From Ephemerocybe angulata (Eukaryota; Basidiomycota; Agaricomycetes; Agaricales; Psathyrellaceae): a DNA stretch of 64,000 nt. The notes below the pieces were generated by a model. It did not search any database. It was given only the letters and a program-made list of their open reading frames with translations, and was not told where the DNA came from. Positions within the stretch are counted from its first letter, which is position 1. Each line of letters begins with the position of its first letter. Positions 44,539-56,108 of this stretch are shown here, one piece after another. The stretch covers positions 1,426,001-1,490,000 of the forward strand of contig JAACJK010000002.1 of NCBI GenBank assembly GCA_013368325.1, read 5' to 3'. Position numbers and translations under genes: made by a program.

Positions 44539-45452
44539 TCTCCCGTCATTTCTTCGGCGGCCTTGCGGATTTCTTCTTCTTCTTCGGGTGTGTATTGGGC
44601 GAGGATTGATTGGATGTATCGGGCAGTATCTCGAGGGGTTCGCTTCTGATCGGAGGGGTTGGTGCGTTTGTTGGGGCATTCGCGAGAGCGGTGTCCTGGC
44701 TTCTTGCAGAAGAAGCAGAGCCCTTTCTTCATGAGGTCGTCGCGTTCTTCGAGGGTCATTCGGTCGACGTCCATGGCATTTGGGTCACGTTCCTTGCGAG
44801 AGTAGCGAGGGATGAAGGCGTTCCTAGAGGGTAGGGGGCCTTTCTTTCCGAAGTTTCGGAGAAGTTTGCTGCGTCGGTAGACTGTGTCGTACTTGACTGC
44901 TAGTTTGACCCATTCCTCGAACTTGTTTGGCTCGTTGATATCGAGGGCGACCTTGTTGACCAATGCATCGTTGAGGACATTCTTGAGGTAGTCGATGGCC
45001 AGGCGCTCGTTGGAGGTGAGATCGATTCCTGCGAGAGTAGCTTGTTCGCGGAAACGAGTGACGGCTTGTTCGGCAGTTTCGTCGCTCCTTTGCTTCATGC
45101 GATGAACGTTGAAGAGGGCTTCGTCTTCTTCGTTGTCTCGCTGGAAGGTCTTGTCTAGCTCGGTGACGAAGGCGTCCAGGTTGCCAAGAGCAAGGGTGCC
45201 ATTGGTTCGTTTCTTGCTGAGGAAGTTCGTTCTCCAGGTGCGAGCTTCTCCTTCGTCGAGAAGAGTGAGGATGAAGGCGATCTTCTTTGCGTCGGTGTTG
45301 AGTTTGTCGTCAACTAGGAGGTAGAGGTCGATGGAGTCTTTGAAGGAACGGTAGAGGTTTCGGTTTCCATTGAAGTGCTTTATGGCAACTTTGGGAGCGG
45401 AGGAGGTGTCAGCAGTGACCGTGGATTGGATAGCGGTGCCTCCAGGGTTCAT
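44529..45452 (-). CDS. gag: Chromovirus A Gag
   Basis: Structural protein of the particle. It has a gypsy-type capsid region (FNGNRNLYRSFKDSIDLYL ... ALNDALVNKV) and a zinc knuckle CFFCKKPGHRSREC. The first ATG in frame is at 45452, but the frame stays open and looks coding up to about 46,015: a Cys-containing start (YTFINEKGTWQSCDIHACPN), then a coiled coil rich in Q, E and K, then an acidic linker. The real start may be by splicing or a non-AUG codon. The stop TGA overlaps a slippery sequence. Confidence 0.8.
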   Translation of the reverse strand: MNPGGTAIQSTVTADTSSAPKVAIKHFNGNRNLYRSFKDSIDLYLLVDDKLNTDAKKIAFILTLLDEGEARTWRTNFLSKKRTNGTLALGNLDAFVTELDKTFQRDNEEDEALFNVHRMKQRSDETAEQAVTRFREQATLAGIDLTSNERLAIDYLKNVLNDALVNKVALDINEPNKFEEWVKLAVKYDTVYRRSKLLRNFGKKGPLPSRNAFIPRYSRKERDPNAMDVDRMTLEERDDLMKKGLCFFCKKPGHRSRECPNKRTNPSDQKRTPRDTARYIQSILAQYTPEEEEEIRKAAEEMTGEDF

Positions 45453-46055
45453 GGTTTCGGGTTTGTCGTCGTTATCACTTTCGTTGTCATCGGTATCGGA
45501 TTTCTCTGTTGGGGGTTCCTCTGGATTCGCAGGGTCTTGGGCAGGTTCTTCCTTTCCTTCTGGTTCGGGGGTCGGTTCCTTTGTTCCCGGTAGTTCGATG
45601 TTCGGGGTTCGAGGTGTTGGTCTCAGTGATCCTGGAGCCGAGGTTCGGGGTTCACTTTGGTTGCTCTTGCTTCGTTCAATCTGTTTCTGTCTGCGAGCTG
45701 CTTCTGCCTTCTGTTTGATGAGGTCTTGCTTCGCCTTTTCGAGTTCTTGCTTTCGTTGTTGCAGCTTCTGTTGTTCTTCGCGTTCCTGTTGGATCCTTTC
45801 TCGGATTTCTTGTCCTTGATCTTCTTCTGTTGCGATCCGTGCCCAAGGCGGTAGATTGTCAGGTGTTGGTCCTGTAGTGCGGTTCGGGCAGGCGTGAATA
45901 TCGCAGCTCTGCCAGGTGCCCTTCTCGTTGATGAAGGTGTATCTCCCTTCTTTGGGATAGAATGCGTGTGGCCTGTTAAGGCAGTTGGTGGAGTCTTCAG
46001 GGGTCGTCGTGGTGGAGGGTTAGCCGCGCTTTAGACAAAGGCGGCGAGGTCGGGG

Positions 46056-46067
46056 TAGCCAGTTATT
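46056..46067 (-). promoter_or_regulatory. Self-complementary primer-binding site of chromovirus A
   Basis: AATAACTGGCTA begins one base after the 5' LTR. Its exact complement, TAGCCAGTTATT, lies in the LTR (46250-46239), 32 nt downstream of the start of TATAAGTA. Confidence 0.75.
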
Positions 46068-46068
46068 C

Positions 46069-46540
46069 TGTTATGACTTCGATCGTCGACTTAGGAGGCG
46101 GCGACAAAGACAGTCAAGAGTTCAGAGTTCAGAGGTTCGGGAGTTCAGGAGTTCGTCGACGAACTACTTGCGAATATCCAGGACGAGGTCGAAGACAAAG
46201 TCGCGCGATAGAACGAGGGTAAGGTCGATAGGATTCTCAATAACTGGCTAAGGGAACTGGTACAGGAGTTCCGGTACTTATAGGGAGTGATCGTCCGATG
46301 AGTATGGAATGGTGTACTAGGGTTGAGTCAAGTAAGATGCCTATCTATAGTCCGGTGTTAAAGGAGGAAAGATAACGATCACAGTACTCGGCGAAGAGGG
46401 CGATGTCGTCGGGGTCTTCGGAAGGAAAGGAGGCAGCAGGTACTCGGGGGTAAGCGGCTGCAACGGAGAACGGTAGAGATGGAGCAAGGGAAGAGGGAGC
46501 GGGAGGAGCGACGATGGAGGGAAAAAGAGGAAGTGTAACA
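46069..46540 (-). repeat. 5' LTR of chromovirus A
   Basis: 472 bp with TATAAGTA (46282-46275) as the likely promoter. Confidence 0.92.
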
Positions 46541-47967
46541 CCCGCCCAGTAACACCCGTACCCCAGTTCTCGATCCAGTTCGGAAAAGGGAATTCCTAGT
46601 ATTAGAACACAGTGAGTCGTAAGTACCCTGCCAATGGGAGGTCATACCGCGTGACACTTCTGAGTCCCACCAACTTCCCAAAATAATGCCGGTAATGGTA
46701 AAACCCTGATTCCTCTAGTTAACAGTACCCTTCTTCATGAAGAGAGATGATTCTACCGCGTAGATAAAGATCAACAATGCAAGGTATCTTCTGCGCGCCC
46801 CTAGCAACGCATGGAGGCACAGGAGAATGGAGACTGAGACCAGACTGTGAGTCTCTGTGTCTAACAGCACTATCCACTGATAAACTAACCTTCTGCACCA
46901 TAAGCAACAACTCTTGCTATCACTGAGGTGGGGCGGTGTGGATCAGGGTCATATTTGCATGAGGGAGGCTTCAGCCTTCAGGTACGAGACTTACCTGCTG
47001 TGTTAGCTATATCCACTCTCTGACAGATCTGAGGAGTAGCCTGGCATGAGCATTGAGCAAGCGTGGACCACAAGCAAAGTAGAATACCTTGGGGGTCAAG
47101 TCCATATGAATCCTAAGTTCCACTGAAAGGCGTATGTGACTACACGGCTGAAGAAATGTTATGAAAGTCAACGCACTAAACATCGCCAGTGTAATGTGGC
47201 AAATAGGGATGTATCGAAGCAGAAGAAAAAGTATTTTTCCCGTTCGCAACTTCTGGGGCCAAATTGTGGAGACCTAAAAAAAGCGCGCAGGTCGTTCACT
47301 GCTCAATGATGAAAAGTCAAAAGGGAGGCTCTCTACTTACTTCCTCCGCAAGTGTTGTGAGATAGTGGTAGAGCTGGGTATGATTGAGAGAAGATTAGAC
47401 CCGCACCAGGACATTGCCTAGGGCATGCGAAAGGGGTACTTACATAAAAAGTGTTGAAACCAACTGGGAAGTCAAAAGTGAGTGGGAGGATTTTCCAGCT
47501 CAATGGAAGGGCATACGCAGAGTATACTTGAGTTTATGGCCAATGGGTTAGCGCGACTTTCCCACTGTAAATAGATAATAATACGCACATCCTGTATAAA
47601 CCATCCAGAAACTTCCTCTATCAGCTCCACTAGCTCCTCCAGCGATAGACTCATGGCTGTGTATGGAGATGGGTAGGCCGAGATGTCCCCGGCTGTGAGT
47701 GTCCTATTATACAGGTTGCGAGCGCCAATGGACTCACCTTCGAAGATCGTCGAGAGGTGTATCTCGGCGCTTAGCAGTGGCAGCATCACGGTTCCTGATA
47801 GATCCTATATGCGCACTCCGCTCTTCTATTGACTGAGTTCTCACATCCGAGACTCAGTCCCAGCCAGTTCAAAACATGGCGCGTTACTCTCCGGTGCAAG
47901 GGGCTTCATCGGACGTGGCCTGAACAATCGTAAAGCATCCTCGGGAGGAGGTAACATTGAACGCGTA

Positions 47968-48300
47968 CTATTTATTTGGCTCGCTACATCCCGGGGAAGT
48001 AAATATGATTTGAGGAAATTTTCTGGAACCTATCATAACGGAAGGAGCGCTGGGCATGATATAATCAATGAAGAAGTCTTCTTGGTCTCCGAATATAGAC
48101 TCGGGTGTCTTGAGAGTACAATGGACTGACTCCGCACGCAACGCCTTGGCACCATCGGGCGATGCACGAAGCACAGTTGGCTCAGCCAAACAAAAATAGA
48201 GCACCCTTCTGTGATTCATACTCAAGTTGAACAAGCCGGAGAAACATGGTTCTGAGAGTCCAAGCCTAGGTAAGGTTCGCGTTCCGCTACACGAGGAGGA
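47968..48300 (-). pseudogene. Possible receptor-like C-terminal remnant
   Basis: The complement reads CFSGLFN, then VLYFCLAEPTVLRASPDG and a polar tail to a stop at 47968. This resembles LSGLFNVILFFKTRPDL of the fragment at 36.9-37.6 kb. The join needs a short gap that I cannot explain by a normal intron. Low certainty. Confidence 0.3.
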
Positions 48301-51210
48301 TTCGCCCTGCGATAATCAGTGTCATGATGTGCTTCGGGCGGGAATTGTGGGAGTTGATGCCCCAGAAAAGATCTATCGAGACATTGGGCATGTCTTCGTG
48401 ACCCTCCGGGGTAAGTTCCACAGCCCTGCCTGCCATCTTCTGTAACTCCGACTGGTATTTCCCTCGTTCTGTTGACGCCGAGTATACCTTGAGATACATA
48501 GGATGCTAATGAGAATTCAAATATATCATAATCTCATTCAATTGCAGTAGGACTGCAAAGCAGTGTTCAGGAAGGTTTGACCCACGGAGACCATTCTATT
48601 TACATCTAAATTGTAGTGGCTAAAAAGCGCGACCGAAAGATCGCAGGTTGATCGCAGGCTTCGTTTGGCACAAATGTCATACTCTGAACCCATGTGCGAA
48701 TAGCTCACGCTACGAAGTTCTGAACCGGCAAATGCCTCAACACTTACAAAATGTCCAACCGGTATCCCAGCATTCTTCTCCAATCGGAGGCAATCTCCAT
48801 CTCTCAAAGCAGGACCCGAACGGGGCTCAGTTGACGTCGACCATGCCATGCACCACCAAGCAAAGAAAAAGATACGATGTCAAACCAGGGTACCGGTTCC
48901 CCGAGGGAGCGAGTGAACGAAAGGAAGCAGGATCGAGAAGCCATAGCACCTCACACCCGACAACCCCCACCAAAAGAGTGTCCAATCTCGTTCTACGTAG
49001 GTACACGCGCCAACGCAAGAGTAGTGTACACTACCCATCTCAAGCGTCGAACGTGATGCCCAATGTCACGCGTGGACGCACCCAGGCGGCAGTTGCGTGT
49101 ATACAGAGCGAGGGAGCGAGCGAACTAGCTTGAAGAAATAGATACAGATGGGTTCAAACGTGAGGGAGAGTGAGAGAATAGCAACGAAGGTAGGACCCCT
49201 AGTTCCCGAACTCCTGTATGAGCGAGGAAGAAACGTCGAAACACACTAACGGACCATAGCACCCCCACACCAAATAAGACCCCCAAAAGAGAGCGTCCTC
49301 GAAGGCAAAAGGTAACACGCGTCAACACAAGAGTAGAGTGTAGACCACCCATCTCGAGCGTCGAACGTGATTCCCAACTTTGCCGTGCATGGACGCACCC
49401 AGGCGGAGGTTGTGTGTACATGGAGGTATCATACAAAGATGACATCACGGGAGGACGAGGGCCAATGGACGAGCGAAGGAACTCATTGCACCGCGCCAAC
49501 AAAAGGAAAGAAGGAAGGTAGAAAATGTAAGGAAACCAGTCAACAAACGAGAGAACGAGAGAGAGAACGCAACCACAAGCAGAACCCCGCTAAAGGTGCA
49601 CGTTTTTCGGAAGCTTGCCACACGCGCCGGCATAAGTGTAGAGTGTACGCCACCCACGCGGACGCCGCTCGAACGTGGTAGATATCAAGCTCCAGGTCGG
49701 GCGCACGAAGTCGGTGGTTGTGCCTATGGAGAGCGAACGGGTGAACCGGCTTGAACGAATAGACAGAGACGAATTCGAACTCGAGGGAGAGGAGAAGATA
49801 GAAAGGACAGAAGTGACTCTCCATATCCTGAAATCCCGAAATCCATGGAGAGCAAAGGTCGAACGAACGAACGAACTTATGAACCAACCCAAACTCAAAC
49901 TCAAACCACCCAACCAAACTGTCCAACCCCGTAGACGATAGGAAGACGACGACGACGAAGCAAACAGGCGCCACGAAGCGTCCAACCACAGCGACGCGCA
50001 AGTACCAGCGGAGGCGGATCCCCGCCTACCGCACCAACAGCAAGCGAGGCTCCTGAGGTCGCCGCGTGGCGCGCGAAGCTATATCGTAGCATCACTTTCC
50101 CGCATGCACGACACAGGACGGACGACCGACACAAACAAGGAGAACCCAAGGACTACATCCAACCTACATATCACCCCGACCGAAAGAGCATCCCACTCAA
50201 TCATACACCTTTACACTATCCGGCACAGGAGTAGAGTGCACAGCACCGACCCCGGGCACTGGATGTGGTATGCAGGTGTATCAGGCGGGACGCGCGACGG
50301 GCGAAGGTACAGTTGCAGGAGCGAAGGGACGAACGAACGAACATTCGAATGAGGAAGGAGGAAGACATGACGAACGAGCGAACTCATACTCGACCTGAAA
50401 CCACCCAACCAAACCGTCTGGCCCTATAGATGACAGGGAGACAACAAAGACGAAGCAGTTGACAGCAAGGGCATGGAAGCGCGAGCGGAGGCGTATCCCC
50501 GCCTACCGCACCAATAGGCTGGCGAGTCACCCGAGATCTCCACATGGCGCGCGACGCAGTCGTCGCATGACTTTCCCGCAAGGACGACACAGAAAGGGCG
50601 AACCCAAGAATTAATCCATCCAACCTACATATGACCCCGACCGAAAGAGCATCCCACTCAATCGTACACCTTTACACTATCCGGCAGAGGAGTATAGTGC
50701 ACAGCACCGACCCCGAGCACTGGATGTGGTATGCAGGTGTATCAGGCGGGACGCGCCACGGGCGAAGGTGCGGTTGCATGAACGAACAACAGAACGAAGG
50801 ATCGGCGGATGAAGGAACGAACGACAGAACGAACGAACAGACAGATGCAAGAGCGAACAAGCGAACAAGCTCTCGGACGAAGCCTCGGACGAAACCGCGG
50901 AGCACAACTCGAATACCATCCCGGAGGAACACGACGTCGACGAGCGCAGAAGAGCGTCCGCAGGACGTTTGCGCCCACACGCGAGCAGAGGCAGCCCAAG
51001 ACTTACCGTCCCAGACATATCGCAGCAAGCGTGGATGGCACATGACCCCATGTGACGCGCGACGGACGCTGACGTGCGCATTCACCCCAAGGAACGAGGA
51101 GAACGACTATAGGGAGGCTCAAGTCTCCATCGAACCCATGATTGCGACCTCAAAATCCAACGCGACTCGAACTACTCGGAATCCAAACCCGAAAAGAAAA
51201 AGGAAGGAAC

Positions 51211-51319
51211 ACGCAGCAGGCCAAATACACCCCAAAACAAACAACAGGACTCCCTCAGCGCCCCGGGAGGGTTGGAGATGGCGCCGATAAGCTCGGTCGC
51301 GCCCAGCCCGATGTCGAGC
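51211..51319 (-). pseudogene. chs7 exon 4 fragment, minus arm of element III
   Basis: Almost identical to 27,089-27,199; the complement reads LDIGLGATELIGAISNPPGA. Confidence 0.75.
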
Positions 51320-51514
51320 AGAGTATCATCGATCGTCGTATGACGGGGTCCATCCGCTCATCCATCCATCCATCCATCCAACCAACACCGAGGAGAAAAT
51401 CGTCTACATCCACGCACCGACCGACCGAACCGAACCACCCCAGGGATAACGCACCTTGCTTCCCAGCTCTAAGCACCGTGTAAGCTTCAAAGTCTTCTTG
51501 GTTTGTACGACGAA

Positions 51515-51730
51515 AGAAGTGGGGTGAGAACTGCTGGGCGCTCAACGCTCAGCGGGCGGTAGGAGGCAGGGGAGGAAAGGATGGGGTCGAGGAAGAAAGA
51601 GAGAGGGAACCTGAGCCTGAGGGAACTCAGGGAAGGAAGCGCCCGGACACGTGGGATGGCATCAATCAATCAATCAATCATACCGCTTTCATCCAGGTTC
51701 CTTCCACTAGCGTCTCTTGTTCTCAACCAC
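51515..51730 (+). repeat. Centre sequence of element III
   Basis: Same block as at 27,390-27,600, with (AATC)n at 51,662-51,680. Confidence 0.7.
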
Positions 51731-51800
51731 GTCTGAGTTGCCCATCCCTTCTCATCGTCCGTCCATCCGTCCCCTCGAACATGAATAATACCCGCCGCAG

Positions 51801-51905
51801 CTCCAACGCAACGCCTCCCAACCCCTCACAGGCGTGTCTGCCTCCCCAGTGGGCGTCAACGCGAAATGCGGCACGCACGACGTAATAGACGGAAGGCTGC
51901 TGTGG
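51801..51905 (+). pseudogene. chs7 exon 2 with an internal deletion
   Basis: The two ends match exon 2 at 27,680-27,872, but 88 nt are missing after GCGAAATGCGGCA, which shifts the frame. Exon 3 is also absent: intron 2 sequence joins intron 3 sequence near 52,010, at the same place as in element II. Confidence 0.75.
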
Positions 51906-52585
51906 GTGCGTGTTCGGTTCTCTTTCTTCATCCCCTGTCGTTTTCGTCCTTCCCCCTCGTTTTCCTTCTTTCATCCATATCCTCCTCCCCCATCCTCGGA
52001 AACCGATAGGCTGTGCGCAGGCTGGAGACGATCCACCCTCCCTCCGTTTCTTCGATGACGGTTCCTTCGATGGACAGTTCCTTCGATCCATGGGTACCTC
52101 GATGGACGATGCATGGTTGCTTGGATGGAGGATGCCTCGATGGATGGATACGGCCATACGACTATAGTCTATTGATGCTCGAAGCCAACGACGATACCAG
52201 GACACCGGGATACGACGATACAAGAGGCACCTACGACCATCCTCTCATCGCTGCACCTCCCCATCCCCCGTCGCTCTGGCCTCTCAGAGTCAATCTTCAT
52301 CGCTCGCTCGACCGCCCATCCGCTCGCACCGGCACCCCGATCCCCATCTCCTTCGTACCTCCCACAAGCCCTGTCGACGCAGTACGCGCCGCTATCCCGA
52401 CTCCCCAGTCGACCCACACACGCGCACTACGCTTACCTTAGTACACTTCTTCGTTCTCTTAATCATTTTCCCATTTCTCATTTACGTATATCTTCGCTTC
52501 TCTCCTCCTCCTCCCTCTTCTCCTCTCCTCTTCTCCCCTCCCCCTTTCCCGTACGAACCCAAGCTAACGAACCCCCTCCCAACAG

Positions 52586-52734
52586 CCCTTCGGCACCTTC
52601 ATGATCCTCTTCCTCGGCGTCACGACCTACGTCTCGCTCGACATCGGCCTGGGCGTGACGCAGCTCATTGGCGGGGTGGAGAGTCCGCCTGAAGCGTTGA
52701 GGAATATCTCATTGTTTGTTTTGACGTCTGCTGC
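52586..52734 (+). pseudogene. chs7 exon 4, plus arm of element III
   Basis: An open exon, PFGTFMILFLGVTTYVSLDI, then GLGVTQLIGGVESPPEALRN, with the same 9-nt deletion as 29,099-29,247. Confidence 0.85.
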
Positions 52735-52739
52735 GTGAG

Positions 52740-55009
52740 CGGTCTTTCTCTTCTTCTCTTTGGTTTTCTTTCCCTTTCATTTCTCTTTCGTTCTGTCGCG
52801 GGCTTGGGTGTATCTTTTGCACTTGATATCTTTTCCTTTCGCTTCATTTTGCTTCGACTCGTTCGTTCATTCCTTGTTTCTTTCACGCCTTTTCGTGCAC
52901 CCATTCTTAGACTGCTCTTTCTTTGTGTCGTCCTCCCTGTGTCGAACGTTCTTGTGGAAGACGCCCGACGACAGCGTCGCGCGCCACCTAACGATCTGGG
53001 GAGACTCGTTCGCTCTTCGTGGGGATGACGGTGATCCGCCTCTGCTCGGGCTTGCGCGTCTCCTAGCCACTTCCACTAGGGTGGTGCCCTTCTGCTTTGT
53101 TGGTGTTGTCTTCATTCGGAGGTGGAGGTTTTGCCTGTTCTTATTCTGGAAGACATACGATGATAGCGTCGCGCGCCACGTAGAGCGACATCGGGAGTGT
53201 CGCTTGCTGTTGCGGTACGGCGGGATTCGCCTCCGCTCGCGCTTGCGCGTCTCCCCGCAATGATGCTGGCTGTGGCGCCCTTCTGCTTTGTCGTTGGGTT
53301 GGTCCTTTGGGCTGACCATTCGTTCATGATGCTTGACTGTGTGTGTGTGCTTGAGTGAAACTTGGCTCGTTCGTCTCGTTCGTCTCGTTCGTCTCGTTCG
53401 TTCGTTCGCTCGCTCGGTCGTTCTTCCTCCTTCGCCTGTTCGGGGTTCGTCCATTCGTCCATTCGCTCCTTCGTTCCTTCCTGCAATCGTACCATCGCCC
53501 GTGCGCGTCCCGGCCAGTGCGACGGCTTACCACGTTCGGCGCAGGGGTGGGTGTGGTGCGCTCTGCTCCTGTGCCGGATCGTGTAGCGCTGGTCCACTTC
53601 TGGGATGCTCTTTCGGTGGCGGTTGGATGTATTGATGCAGGCTGGATATCTTCTTGTTCTTGTTGTCCGTTGGGTCAGTCGTCAGTCGTCCCTCCTGGGT
53701 ATTCCCTGAAGGAAGGACCATGCAACAAGTGTCGTGCGCCACGTTGTGACCTCACGAGTCTCGCTTGCTGGTGGTGCGGCGGCGGTGGTCCGCCTCCTCT
53801 CGGGCTTGTGCGTTGCACGTTGGTCTTTCACCATGGCGCTCTTGTGCTTCGTCGTTGGCTTGTTCCCCTATGGTTGGGATCTTTCGATTATGGATTCGTT
53901 CGTTCGTTCGTTCTACATTTCTATTTCCTTCGGCCCTTCGCCCTTCGCTCCTGTAATCGTACCTTCACCTGGCGCGTCCCATTCGATATGCCGCCGTACC
54001 ACGTTCGGCGCTGGGGTGGGTGTGGTGCGCTCTGCTCCTGTGCCGGATCATGTATTCCAGGGCATTTGAAATGGGGTGCTCTTTCGGTTGGGGTTATGTG
54101 TAGGCTGGGTGTCTGGGGTTTTGCTCTCTTTTCTTTTTCTTTGCCACTTGTTGCCGTTCCTTTCCTTCGTTCGTCTTATTGTCCTCGAGTTCGTTGATTC
54201 GCTCCTTCGTTTGTCCATTTGCGCTCGTTCATTTCTTCATCCTCAATCTTGTATGCTCGTTCCACATGCACACAACCGCTGCCGCGGTGCGTCCAAGTAC
54301 GATGGCTGGGCATCACGTTCGATGCTTGGAGTGGGTGGTCTGCACCCTACTCCTGTGCCGGCGCGTGTCCCCCGTCGCCCATTGGCACTGGGACGCTCCT
54401 TTGGCGGTGGTTTGTGCGGCGTGACTGTATTTCGTTTTTCTTTCTTTCTTTCTTCCGTTTGTTCGCGACTTCATTTTGGGATATGGAGAGTCCCTGCTAT
54501 CATTTCTACTTTCTCCCTCGAGCTCGAGTTCGAGTGCGTCTGTGTCTAATTGTTCAAGTTCGTTCCTCCTCTCACCCGTTTGCTCTACGTGCACAACCGC
54601 CGTCTCGGTGAGTCCAGGCACATGTACGCTGCATCATGTTCGGCGCTTGGGATGGGTGGTGTGCACTCTACGCCTGTTTCGGAACATTGTGGGCAGGGAC
54701 ATTTCGCTGGACGTTGTTCTTGGTAGCGGTTTCTCGCTTGTGGGCTGCTTTGCTTTGTGATAGCATGTCTGCGTATGCCCGATCAAGCTACTTAACGTGC
54801 TCTGCACGATGGATGGTTCTGTTGAGGGGTTCGGGGATCATCCGTGATCGTCCGTGATCGTCATGGATGTGCGGATGTTCTTCTTCTACATTCACCCTCT
54901 CTCCTCGTAATCTTCGTTTCCAAATCTTCTTCGTTCGCCTTCTCTTCTATCCATCCTCCACGTCAACGAGCAAGTCACTGACCACCATCCCTCCTCTTTT
55001 AACATCCAG
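52740..55009 (+). repeat. Intron 4 of the element III chs7 copy, filled with satellite units
   Basis: 2.3 kb of plus-oriented units: CGTCGCGCGCCAC (52,974, 53,167), CACGTTCGGCGC (53,531, 54,000), CACGTTCGATGCTTGG (54,315) and a more diverged one at about 54,630. A CTCGTTCGT minisatellite lies at 53,366-53,415. Near-copy of 29,250-30,760 over most of its length. Confidence 0.7.
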
Positions 55010-55157
55010 AGCGGCGTTGCTCTACCTCCTGATTATGTCCTACATCGTGCTGCGCATCCTGAACGAGCGCCGGCCGATGGTGTACTACCTCCTCGCTGCG
55101 CTGCTTTTCGTGCACAGCCAGCTTGCGTTCTTCCTCCTCGGGCGGGTGCTTTGTACG
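55010..55157 (+). pseudogene. chs7 exon 5, element III
   Basis: Same length (148 nt) as in the intact gene, with good splice sites. Reads LLYLLIMSYIVLRILNERRP, MVYYLLAALLFVHSQLAFFL. Undamaged in itself. Confidence 0.85.
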
Positions 55158-55269
55158 GTGCGTTTCTCTCCTATTTCTCTTTTCCCGTTTCTATTTTTCT
55201 TCTCCCATACCTCTTCTCCCAATCATCTTGTGCTCGTTGAACGCAATACTGACATTGTATGTAGGCGAG

Positions 55270-55763
55270 TGTTATGCCCGACGGTAACGGACAGGTTACA
55301 AGGGCAAGGTTCAAGTCTTCAACGACTAAGTCTTCAATAAGTCTTCAAGTCGTCACAACGTGTGAGGCTTTCTACACGTTCACTGGGGATCTCTGCGATA
55401 ATCACTTGTTTGTCAGAGATGATACTTCGGTGTTAGTTTGATAAAGGTCTTAGGTCAAGCTTCAAGTGTCAGATGTCAGGCTACTAGAGAGGTTCTTATT
55501 AAGAACGAACTAAGGAGTACAGGAGATTCTACCCTAGGTATATATACTAGAGAACATGTGTTGGGCTTGAGGCATCCTCAAGGCGAGCATCAGTCAGCTA
55601 TATTAAGTACATGAGGCGATTAGTAAGTAAAATGAAAAGTATCAGTCAGCGAAATGAAAAACATGTGCTACAGAAGCTAACTACTGGTCATATGGTCATA
55701 CATGAGGTTACAATGAGGCATACATGTGTCCGGAGTCAATATCATGTGAGCAGAAGCGTAACA
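55270..55763 (-). repeat. 3' LTR of chromovirus B
   Basis: 494 bp; about 99.8% identical to 61585-62078. Confidence 0.93.
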
Positions 55764-55796
55764 TTACCCCCTTACTAGACTGAAGTCCCCTGACTT

Positions 55797-56108
55797 CTAG
55801 TCATAGATTCCGGCAATAGTGAGTGCACAGTCCATGCATCTCATTCCTCCGAGTTCGCACTCCCTACACCCTGGGGTCATCTCGTAGTCGATAACCTGAT
55901 CGGGATCGCCGTCACGAGACGACCCTTGTTCAAACTCAGGCACCACGAGTCGGCTACGAGGAGGGTTGCGGGGTCGGAGGACTCGTTGAGGGAGTGGGGG
56001 TGGTCGTGCATCTCGTGCGACTTCTTCTTCTTCTGTCAGATCCACCACAACAGGCATGAGGTGGGCATCGAGCCCGTGTCTCCTCATCCTAGCCAACTGT
56101 GTCCCCAT
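55797..56108 (-). CDS. Chromovirus B 3' ORF with a Cys motif
   Basis: 103 codons from an ATG that overlaps the end of the preceding ORF. The product has an acidic patch (VVDLTEEEEVARDARPPP) and ends with CRECELGGMRCMDCALTIAG, a C-x2-C-x6-C-x2-C pattern that could bind zinc. It lies between Pol and the 3' LTR, like the zinc-motif ORF of chromovirus A. It may be the second half of one protein with the upstream ORF. Confidence 0.5.
   Translation of the reverse strand: MGTQLARMRRHGLDAHLMPVVVDLTEEEEVARDARPPPLPQRVLRPRNPPRSRLVVPEFEQGSSRDGDPDQVIDYEMTPGCRECELGGMRCMDCALTIAGIYD

Larger units (their letters stand above)
39195..46540 (-). mobile_element. Ty3/gypsy chromovirus A (7,346 bp) with two LTRs
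   Basis: LTRs 39195-39665 and 46069-46540 begin TGTTA and end TAACA and differ at about four bases and one indel. CCCGC is duplicated at 39190-39194 and 46541-46545. Gag, protease, reverse transcriptase, RNase H, integrase and a chromodomain are encoded on the minus strand, followed by extra 3' ORFs. One frameshift lies between protease and reverse transcriptase. The host sequence is an exon of a DUF6533 gene. Confidence 0.92.
38330..47654 (-). pseudogene. DUF6533-type integral membrane protein, split by a gypsy element
   Basis: The coding pieces follow the order of mushroom DUF6533 proteins: MSLSLEELVELIEEVSGWF (from ATG 47654), LYHYLTTLAEE, VSTIWPQKLRTGKILFLLLR with YIPICHITLAMF, LVSVSILLCLHALLGARRRY, a loop ending GYGCYWAG, VGIAGYINLAKAT, GTLFHVLRRDSSVQIFSL, and the C-terminal exon MQNTVFPILACRLLLNMRKT to a stop at 38330. 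A 7.3-kb retrotransposon sits inside the exon that encodes GYGCYWAGDR (39195-46540). Without it the exon would be continuous. The exact ends of small exons were not all fixed. The function of the family is unknown. Confidence 0.65.

Noticed and set aside
46040..46067. tRNA-type primer-binding site (TGGCTACCCCGACC) in chromovirus A
   Set aside because: The exact 12-nt complement in its own LTR, one base from the LTR edge, is a better explanation and is paralleled in the other two LTR elements.
52970..54660. CRISPR-like or bacterial repeat array
   Set aside because: Units are long, degenerate and interspersed with microsatellites in a clearly eukaryotic, intron-rich region.
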